The translations under genes and the position numbers were made by a program. This document shows, in pieces, positions 7,481 to 14,900 of a stretch of DNA of 28,048 nucleotides; the first letter of the stretch is position 1, and every line of letters starts with the position of its first letter. The notes beneath the pieces are model-generated. The model did no database searches and was not told the DNA's origin. It saw only the letters and a program-made list of their open reading frames with translations. Location of the stretch: positions 1 through 28,048 of the forward strand of contig DLRK01000101.1 of the NCBI GenBank assembly GCA_002501065.1, read 5' to 3'. The stretch comes from Akkermansiaceae bacterium UBA7890 (GTDB taxonomy: Bacteria > Verrucomicrobiota > Verrucomicrobiia > Verrucomicrobiales > Akkermansiaceae).

Positions 7481-10400
7481 CGTTTGGAGACGGCTTCGTC
7501 GAGATTCATGATGGAATTCACCAGGATGGCGGCGGCGGCTACCTGGTGGGCGGGAAGGCCCTTGGCAGCAGGAGAGGCCCCGATGCCGGTCATGCCCTCG
7601 GCTTGATCGGGATGAGCCTGGTAGTGGGCGAGCTGTTCGTCGTAGAGGGCTCGCAGGACCTTGTGTTCCCTCTTCCGGGGGAGGCGGCTGGTGAAGGAGC
7701 GGTAGGCTTCCGCGATGAGAGCATCGGGGGAGTCCTTGTGCATCTGCAACAGGTTGGCAGCCATTACACGGGAGGCCTCCATGAACTGAGGGCCGTTGAG
7801 CAGGACGAAGGCCTGCAGGGGCGAGGAAGTGACTTCGCGACGGACCCGGCAGACATCGCGTTTGGACGCATTGAGTGTCATCATGACGGGGGCTGGCCCG
7901 GTCCGTTTCCACCAGGTGTAGACACTTCGGCGATAGAGGTCATCTCCCTTGCCCGGACTGGCGGGCTTGAAGGATACGGCCACTTCATAGGGCTTGACGG
8001 ACGGGCCGCCGACCTTGTGCACGAGCAGACCGCTGAGGGCCAGGGCATTGTCCCTGATCATTTCAGCCGGGAGGCGGTCGGCGGAGCCACGTGCCAGGAA
8101 AATGTTCTCGGGATCGCGGTCGCGGCTCCTGGGATCGGTGAGGGAACTCTGCCGATAGGTGGAGGAGAGCACGATGTGCCGGATGAGGCGGTGCAGGTTC
8201 CAGTCATTCTCAATGAAGTCGCGCGCAAGCCAGTCCAGCAGGTCGGGATGGCTGGGAGGGCTGCCCTGGCTCCCGAAGTCCTCCGGGGTGCGCACCAGGC
8301 CGTGGCCGAAGAACATCTGCCAGTAGCGGTTGATCGTCACGCGGGCGGTGAGGGGATGATCCGGCGAGGTCAGCCAGCGGACGAGCCCGAGACGGTTGCG
8401 GGGTTGGCCGTCTGGAAAGGGAGAGAGCTCGGCCGGAGTTTCGAAGCCAACCGTTTCGCTGCGGGAATTGTACCTTCCGCGCTTGAGAAGGTAGGACTGC
8501 CGGGGCTTCTCCAGTCTGCGCATGACCATGATCTCGCGAATGGGTTCGATCAGTGCGCGTTTGGCATCGCGGGCGGCCTGCAGTTTGCCGAGCGCATCCG
8601 CGTAGGGTTTGTGGAGGGCGGAAACGAAGTAGTCCTGCAACTGGTCCTGCAAGGGTGGGACCAGTGACTTGAGCGGTGTCCCGAGGGCGTGGGTCAGGGT
8701 CTCGCCGTCGTGGAGCTGGGCCACTTCAATAGCGGTGAGCTCACGGGTGAAGACGTGCAGTTCATCCACCTTGCCCTGCTTGAAACCGACATCGCGGAAC
8801 CGTTCCCCGAGGCGGAGGTCGGGATCGCCACCACCCTCGATATTCTTGGTCAGCTTGTCCCGCACAAGCTCCGAGGCGAGTGGTTTGCCATCGAGCCAGA
8901 GCTGGAGTCCCCGGGCAGAGCTGGAGCCGTCGTAGGTGACTGTGACGTGGTGCCATTCCTTGGCGGGAAGTGGTTCCCGGGCGGTCACGCGAATGGAGTT
9001 GCCGGGATCAAAGTGAATGAGTGCGGCGCTGAGCCTGCCGTCCAGGAGGAGCAGTTCGTAGCCCCGGCTTCCAGCGTCGGTCCAGGCCTTGGATCGACGC
9101 CAGATGACGGTGCGCTCGTATTGCTCCGGGGTGTTGATCCAGATTCCGATGGAGAAGGGCTGAGTGCGGCGGAAGGCCCCGGCGCCCTGCACGTGGACGG
9201 CGTCGTCGCCGGTGAGCTGGAGGCCCTGCCCGCGGACACCTTCCACCGACTTGTTGTTGCCGCTCGTCTTGGCGGGTTTGTCCTTGCGCACGCGGTCGGG
9301 CAGGTTGCCTCCCTGGCGGTCATCAAAGGAGACATGGGCCTGCAGTCCCGTCCACTGAAACTCCCCGGGGCGGGTTCTGAGCCATTCCACGAATGCGCCC
9401 TCCGCTTCCCTGGCCTCTCTCGCCACGGCATCCCCGGCAGCCTTTATCGCGCCGTTCTTCTCTGCGATCTCCCGGTCCTGTGTTTCGGAGGAAAGAAGGA
9501 GGGTGGGAGTGGGAATGGAGGGAGTGAAGTAGGAATACAACCCCGCCTCGTCGATGTTGGCAAAGAAGGAGCTCAGGCCGTAGTAGTCCTTCATCGTGAC
9601 CGGATCGTGCTTGTGATCGTGGCAACGGGCGCACTCCAGGGAAAGACCCAGGAAAGCTGTTCCGAAGGTGTGGAGGCGGTCGGAGACATACTCGATGCGG
9701 AATTCCTCGGGCACACTGCCGCCTTCCACTTTCTGCGGATGGAGACGATTGAAGGTGGTCGCCTGGATCTGGTCCTTGGTTGCGTTGGGAAGGAGGTCGC
9801 CAGCCAGTTGCTCGGTGATGAACTGGTGGTAGGGCATGTTTTCCCGGAAGGCATTGATGACCCAGTCGCGCCAGGGCCAGACAAAGCGGTCGCGATCGAC
9901 CTGGTAGCCGTAAGTGTCCGAATAACGGGCGACATCGAGCCACTCGCTGGTCATGCGTTCAGCATAGGATTCGGCGGCGAGGAGGCGGGTGACCACCTTC
10001 TCGTAGGCGTCTTCGTGCTTGTCGGCGAGAAAGGCATCAAGCTCGGTCAAGGTTGGGGGCAGTCCCGTGATATCGAAGGTGACCCGGCGCAGCCACCTTT
10101 CGCGGGGTGCTTCCGGACCGGGGTTGAGCCCGGTTCCCTTGAGTCTTTCCAGGACGAAGGCGTCGACCGGGGTGCGGGCCCAGGCGGTGGAGGCGGGGAC
10201 TGGAATCTTCGCCGGGATGGTCTTGAACGCCCAGTGCTTGTCGTATTTGGCTCCTTCCTCGATCCAGCGATCGAGAAGTTTTCGTTCCTCCTTGCTGAGA
10301 GTGATTTTCGACTTTGCAGGGGGCATCATCTCGTCGGGATCCTCGCTCCAGATCCGGTGATGCAGTTCGCTGTTCTCGAGGTCGCCGGCCACGACGCCGG

Positions 10401-10596
10401 AGTAGCCATCCAGGTCCGCTGTCGCATTATCATAGGAGTCCAGGCGGAACTCCGATTTCTGGTTGCTGGCGTCCGGGCCGTGGCACTTGAAGCAGCGATC
10501 CGAAAGGATGGGGCGGATGTCGCGATTGAAGCTGATCTCTGCTGATGCAAAGGCAGACAGAGCTGTCCCGGCGGCAATGATGAGGATGAAGCGCAT
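7477..10596 (-). CDS. PSD1-type protein: cytochrome-like CxxCH, DUF1549, LamG and DUF1553 domains
   Basis: A 1039-residue exported protein characteristic of planctomycetes and Verrucomicrobia. Signal peptide 1-19 (cleavage near FASA). Residues 22-120 are a cytochrome-c-like domain with C35-F-K-C38-H39 and MMPP at 90-93, a possible distal haem ligand. DUF1549 spans about 140-350 and carries a second C322-A-R-C325-H326 followed by DHKHDP. A concanavalin-like LamG domain (about 420-630; FSIGIWINT, EWHHVTVTYDGS, GLQLWLDGKPL) precedes DUF1553 (about 730-1000; RNRLGLVRWLTSPDHPLTARV, NRYWQMFFGHGLVRTPEDFG). The CxxCH motifs suggest haem binding and redox function; LamG suggests glycan binding. Actual activity is not known. 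First gene of the leftward cluster, overlapping the DUF1501 gene by 4 bp. Confidence 0.93.
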   Translation of the reverse strand: MRFILIIAAGTALSAFASAEISFNRDIRPILSDRCFKCHGPDASNQKSEFRLDSYDNATADLDGYSGVVAGDLENSELHHRIWSEDPDEMMPPAKSKITLSKEERKLLDRWIEEGAKYDKHWAFKTIPAKIPVPASTAWARTPVDAFVLERLKGTGLNPGPEAPRERWLRRVTFDITGLPPTLTELDAFLADKHEDAYEKVVTRLLAAESYAERMTSEWLDVARYSDTYGYQVDRDRFVWPWRDWVINAFRENMPYHQFITEQLAGDLLPNATKDQIQATTFNRLHPQKVEGGSVPEEFRIEYVSDRLHTFGTAFLGLSLECARCHDHKHDPVTMKDYYGLSSFFANIDEAGLYSYFTPSIPTPTLLLSSETQDREIAEKNGAIKAAGDAVAREAREAEGAFVEWLRTRPGEFQWTGLQAHVSFDDRQGGNLPDRVRKDKPAKTSGNNKSVEGVRGQGLQLTGDDAVHVQGAGAFRRTQPFSIGIWINTPEQYERTVIWRRSKAWTDAGSRGYELLLLDGRLSAALIHFDPGNSIRVTAREPLPAKEWHHVTVTYDGSSSARGLQLWLDGKPLASELVRDKLTKNIEGGGDPDLRLGERFRDVGFKQGKVDELHVFTRELTAIEVAQLHDGETLTHALGTPLKSLVPPLQDQLQDYFVSALHKPYADALGKLQAARDAKRALIEPIREIMVMRRLEKPRQSYLLKRGRYNSRSETVGFETPAELSPFPDGQPRNRLGLVRWLTSPDHPLTARVTINRYWQMFFGHGLVRTPEDFGSQGSPPSHPDLLDWLARDFIENDWNLHRLIRHIVLSSTYRQSSLTDPRSRDRDPENIFLARGSADRLPAEMIRDNALALSGLLVHKVGGPSVKPYEVAVSFKPASPGKGDDLYRRSVYTWWKRTGPAPVMMTLNASKRDVCRVRREVTSSPLQAFVLLNGPQFMEASRVMAANLLQMHKDSPDALIAEAYRSFTSRLPRKREHKVLRALYDEQLAHYQAHPDQAEGMTGIGASPAAKGLPAHQVAAAAILVNSIMNLDEAVSKR

Positions 10597-10612
10597 TATC
10601 GAAAAAAGGCGT

Positions 10613-10642
10613 AATATACATTTGAGGATGGCGCCACTCCAA
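10613..10642 (-). promoter_or_regulatory. Candidate sigma70-type promoter for the PSD1-DUF1501 cluster
   Basis: On the minus strand, TTGGAG (plus 10637-10642) is followed after 18 nt by TATATT (plus 10613-10618), a five-of-six -10 match in otherwise GC-rich DNA. The -10 ends 16 bp before the ATG at 10596, so the transcript would have a very short leader. No Shine-Dalgarno is visible; the leader is pyrimidine-rich (CGCCTTTTTTCG). Confidence 0.35.
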
Positions 10643-10748
10643 AGCGGTGACGGCGGAAAGAAAGGAGGGATTCCGGTAAGTGGAAGGTCGGTCCTCCGGA
10701 GGGCTTTTCAGGGCCGCGGATGAGAGGTTGTCTTTGGCATCCATTCAG

Positions 10749-10769
10749 TTCATGAACTCAGTTCACGAA
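10749..10769. promoter_or_regulatory. 21-bp near-perfect inverted repeat, candidate operator
   Basis: The left arm TTCATGAACT (10749-10758) and right arm AGTTCACGAA (10760-10769) flank a single central C. The right arm's reverse complement is TTCGTGAACT, so 9 of 10 positions pair. The last base of the element is the first base of the ATG of the plus-strand dioxygenase gene. It sits in the only divergent gap between that gene and the large leftward cluster. Its size and symmetry fit a homodimeric repressor or activator site. No regulator gene is in the window. Confidence 0.5.
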
Positions 10770-11812
10770 TGATGGAGAAAGCGAAAGAGGGATTGGTGGA
10801 GCTTCATGTTTCCAATGACGCCCGTGACGATGCGGAGGAGCTGCGCCGTCGCCTGGACCGGGATGGCTATCTCTTCTTCAGGCAGTTGCAGCGTCCCGAT
10901 CTGCTGCGTGCGTTGCGACGGGAGATGCTTACGGTGTTGCAGCAGGGTGGTTGGCTGGCGGAGGGAACCGATCCGGTCGATGGGATCGCCAACCTGGACG
11001 CGCGCTGTACCGAAGGGGATGTGGACTACACGAAGGTGTATCATGAAGTCTACCGGCTGGAGGCCTTTCACCGCATTGCACACCAACCCGAAATCGTCGA
11101 AATGGTGGAGAAGATCTACGGCAGGCCTGCCATGCCGCATCCCCAGAAGATCGCGAGGCTCTGGTTCCCGGCCTATACCGAGCACACCACACCGGCACAC
11201 CAGGATTTCGTGCACTTCCAGGGGAATTACCGAACCCTGACATGCTGGGCTCCGGTGGGGGATTGCCCGAGAGAGCTGGGTGGGCTGGCCATGCTGGCCG
11301 GTTCGCACAAGACAGGCAACGTGCTGGAGCATCATTTCTCGCTTGGAGCGGGCGCCCTCGATGTGGAGCTGGGAGAGGAGGAACGGAAGGGCGAGTGGCA
11401 TTCTACCGACTTTGAGATCGGCGACACCCTGATCTTCCCCGCCCTCACCATTCATAAGGCACTGCCCAATGTGACCCCGGATCGCCTTCGCGTTTCACTC
11501 GACAATCGTTACCAGGTCATCGGTGACACCATCGCAGAGCACATGCTCCTGCCGCACCTCGACATTTTCAACAAGCTGACCTGGGAGGACGTTTATGGTG
11601 AGTGGGAATCGGACGACTTGAAGTACTACTGGGAAAAGATCGGGAACCCGGTCACCCCGCGGGACATGACGTGGTCCAACAAGGGATTCGAAGAGGCAGT
11701 GGATCGGGCGAAAGGTGGAGACCCTCACGCCCGGCTCTATCTGCACCGCTTCATCAAGCGTGATCCGGAGTCCCAGGAGGCGAAGGTGGCGGGTGAAGTC
11801 CTGGGGGAGTAG
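10769..11812 (+). CDS. Phytanoyl-CoA dioxygenase (PhyH) family Fe(II)/2-oxoglutarate oxygenase
   Basis: A 347-residue cytoplasmic protein with no signal peptide. The double-stranded beta-helix motifs are clear: H144-Q-D146 (TPAHQDFVHFQ) and distal H229 (FPALTIHKAL) form the 2-His-1-carboxylate iron site, and R241 in RVSLDNRY is the likely 2-oxoglutarate-binding arginine. The N-terminal LRRRLDRDGYLFFRQLQRPDLLRALRREM is typical of the family. It should hydroxylate a small molecule using O2 and 2-oxoglutarate; PVC genomes hold many such proteins and the substrate cannot be read from sequence. Two ATGs lie in tandem (10769 and 10772); either may be used and neither has a Shine-Dalgarno. It is transcribed away from the PSD1 cluster, and its start overlaps the 21-bp inverted repeat. 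Confidence 0.9.
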   Translation: MMEKAKEGLVELHVSNDARDDAEELRRRLDRDGYLFFRQLQRPDLLRALRREMLTVLQQGGWLAEGTDPVDGIANLDARCTEGDVDYTKVYHEVYRLEAFHRIAHQPEIVEMVEKIYGRPAMPHPQKIARLWFPAYTEHTTPAHQDFVHFQGNYRTLTCWAPVGDCPRELGGLAMLAGSHKTGNVLEHHFSLGAGALDVELGEEERKGEWHSTDFEIGDTLIFPALTIHKALPNVTPDRLRVSLDNRYQVIGDTIAEHMLLPHLDIFNKLTWEDVYGEWESDDLKYYWEKIGNPVTPRDMTWSNKGFEEAVDRAKGGDPHARLYLHRFIKRDPESQEAKVAGEVLGE

Positions 11813-11908
11813 GGCCGGACCTGCTGCTCGGTCAGTCCGCCCCCCTTCGGGAGCTTCTGTCTCCCTTGACGAGCGTATTGCCGGGAGCGTTTTGCGGGTT
11901 TCCGTGAA

Positions 11909-14900
11909 TCAGGGCAATGCCACCGCCCGGATGCGGAAGTAGAGGTTGAGGGCGGGGTCAACGGGTTGATTCCCACGGTAAGTTACCGTGCTTGTTCCGT
12001 CTCCGTTCGAGGTGGTGGAGTGCTGACGGATTGTCCCGTCGCTGCCACTCCAGTTCCCTAAATCGGAAGACTGGTCGATGACGGCGGCGAACTCACTGAC
12101 CCCGTTGCGCAGGGTGTGAGCCAGTTCGATGTAGTAGCCGCCCGCCACCGGGAGGAGGGAAATCTGCAGACCACTGCGGGAGGTTCTGTCCCGGAGGTCT
12201 GAACCGAGGAGATATTCGAGGGCATTGACCAGCAGGTCGCCGTCGGCGTCCGCCAGGAGGCCCGAAAGGTCCGGGTCGTTGAGTTCGGCGGGGGTAAAGA
12301 ACTGTGAGCGCCAATCGGAGGGTGGGTTGTTTTCCACCCGCCCGGGAGTGCCCCCCGTGCTGGCCGAGGCCCGCCAGTTGAGAGGCTCACCGCCATATCC
12401 GCGGGGGACCGTTCTTTCCAGCGAGTTCCCGAGGCCATCGGCAGAGGCGGACCACGGGGGATTGTCGGAATAGATCACGGTATCGACTGCAACGAGGAGA
12501 TCAGGGGTGTCGGGAATCCCGCTGGCCTCGGAGAGCCGGATGCGAAGGGGCTCTCCCCCGTTGTCGAGCTTGCCGGGATAAGGCCCGTAGACCGCCACGA
12601 CGGCGGGAACATTGTAGGTTGTGCGGAAGGTATCGGGATCGATCTCGGTAAGCACGATGAGTTCACCGGGTTCCAGGTCCGCCACGGTGCCCTCGAAGAC
12701 GAAGCCCACGCCACTGACCTCGGCCCCGGCGAGGGGGACCGGCTGCCCGGAGACGTTCTGAATCTCGATGAACTCCGGTTCGAAGGGAGTGGGGTGATAC
12801 ATCAGCTCGGTGATAACCAGCGGGCCGGCCACCGGGCTGGCGTTGGCGGCGTTGGAAGTCGGGGCCGTGAGGGGCACAACGTGGGCGGTGCCAGTTGAGA
12901 TCACGTGTCGTCCGTAGGGAACTCCAGCCGAGGCGTCGCCGAAAGCAAAGCCGTTCACGTAGTCGAGTAGCGCCCCGGAGGGATCAGCGGCCACGAGGAA
13001 GGTCTCTTCCCCGTAGGAGTCGAGAGCGAAGCCGGGGTCCACCCCGGGAGTGGCATTGAAATCGGATTCGTCGAAACTGGTGAAGCCATTGCCCGGAACC
13101 ACTGTTCCGTCGGGAATGCGGAATTTCCCCGGCTGCCCCAGATCGTCGGTGAGAAACCAGCCACCGATGGCGATATCAACAGGATTCGGATTGTAGAGCT
13201 CGATGGTGTCGACCTGCGGGAGGGTCGAGTTGGTGAGCACTTCATTCACCAGGAGGTCGGGCACCTCGGCGGATCCCGGTTCAGTGGTTCCGGGGGATCC
13301 CAGGAGGCTGCGGCTGGCGGTCCAGTTGGCTCCCTCGGCGGGATCTCCGGACTTGTAGAGGAGGGAGTAGCCATCCTGTGCCCCCCGGGGCCAGTCCCCG
13401 TCTTCGGCATAGGTGAAGCTCTGGATGGTGGCGCCGTGGCGGTCCCGCAGGGTGAGGAGCTCGCCCTGGTTGTCGAGGGCGAGATCGAATTCCCCTGCAA
13501 TGAACGCGTTTCGCCCGGTGCCGTAGACGCGTCGGAAGGCGGCAAGGTCGCGCACCACGAGAACACGCTCACCGGCCCCGAGGGTGCGGCCTGGGAAGAC
13601 GAAGTCGATCCCGTCGCTGAAGTGTACTCCGGTAAGGGAAACCGGGCCGCCGGAAATGTTCCGCAGCTCGATCCACTCGAAAGCCCCGTTCTCGGTGACG
13701 GTATCGCCGAGATCGTAGGGATCGTGCATGATCTCGGAAATCACCAGGCTGGAAGGCCCGGCGGGAACCTCGTTGACAAGGTATTCGATTTCCAGGGGGG
13801 CGCCCCAGCCCGTGCCCACCGGCGTCTGGCCCGAACTTGTCGAGTGGCCCCCGGAGGGGTCGTAGACCCGGGCCACCAGACGGGAGGTGGAGTTCAGGGT
13901 GATGGGTCCGGTATACTCGACCCCTCCGACCCCGTCACCGCCGCCCTCGTCGAAGCCGGCCACCAGACTGGCCTGATTGAGGAAGTCGCTGCTGCCCGTG
14001 CTCTCGTTGAGAGCATGGATGGCAAGGATGTTCTGTCCCGCCTGCAGGGAGCCGAGGTGGGCCGTTACGTTGAAACTCTCGAAGGTGATGGCCGAACCGT
14101 CATCGTTGGTCTGGGTTGCCGAGGACAGGTAGTTGAGAGTGGCGGGATCATTGGCGGACATGATCCGCGTGCCGTTGAGGTAGGCCACGAAACCATCGTC
14201 GTAGCGCATCCGGAGGGTCATGAAATTCCAGGTGGCCAGAGCCGCCCCGGAGACATTGAACGGAATGCGGATATAGCAGCTTGTGCGGTTGCTCATCGCG
14301 TCATCGACGTCGATATTGATGTAGGGATCGTAGCCACTGCTGCGTTCGTATCCCACGCCGTTGGTGCCTGAGCGCCAGGAGTTGTCGTTGAACGGTTCGC
14401 TGCCCCCCTGCCAGGTGGCCCCGATATTGTCGGCCGGGGCGAGCACCTTCACGGCTTGGGTTTCGCCGAAGAGGGTGGTGCCTTCCAGGGTCTCGCTCTC
14501 GCTCTGGGGACGCGGGTCGCTGCCATCAAGGGTGTAGTAGATCTTCTGTCCGCCACTCAAGGAGGCACTCAGGGTGACGGTGGTGCCGGCCGGGTAGGTT
14601 CCGCCCGGACGGTTGGCGGTGGGGCGGGGCGCGAACTGCCCATCCATCCAGTTCAGGCGGGTGCTCAGCCAGGTCTTGAGGTGGTTCACTTCTCCCTGGT
14701 AGCTCCCGAACCGTGGTTGATCCGACCAGCGCTGGAAGTTGCGGACCTGGGATTCATTGAGAGTAGCGGCCATGCTGTCGATGATGGAATGCACATTGCC
14801 GGTGGCGAAGGGCCCGTCTCTCAGTTCGAAGTAGCGATCGATGTATTTCTGCCAGAAGTTTTCATCGGTGAAGAGGCGGTTCCACCACGGGTAGGTGAAG

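Noticed and set aside
7481..7912. 144-residue N-terminal extension of the DUF1501 frame
   Set aside because: It lies wholly inside the PSD1 coding region in another frame and is Pro/Arg/Ser-rich. The ATGA overlap and Tat-like signal fix the start at 7480.
8689..10545. 618-codon open frame on the plus strand
   Set aside because: It is antisense to the PSD1 gene, whose domains are unmistakable. The translation is low-complexity Gly/Ala/Val/Glu without recognisable motifs, as expected of GC-rich antisense frames.
11849..11865. GGGAG...CTCCC hairpin between the convergent dioxygenase and CotH genes
   Set aside because: The 5-bp stem lacks a following T-run, so it is not a convincing intrinsic terminator.
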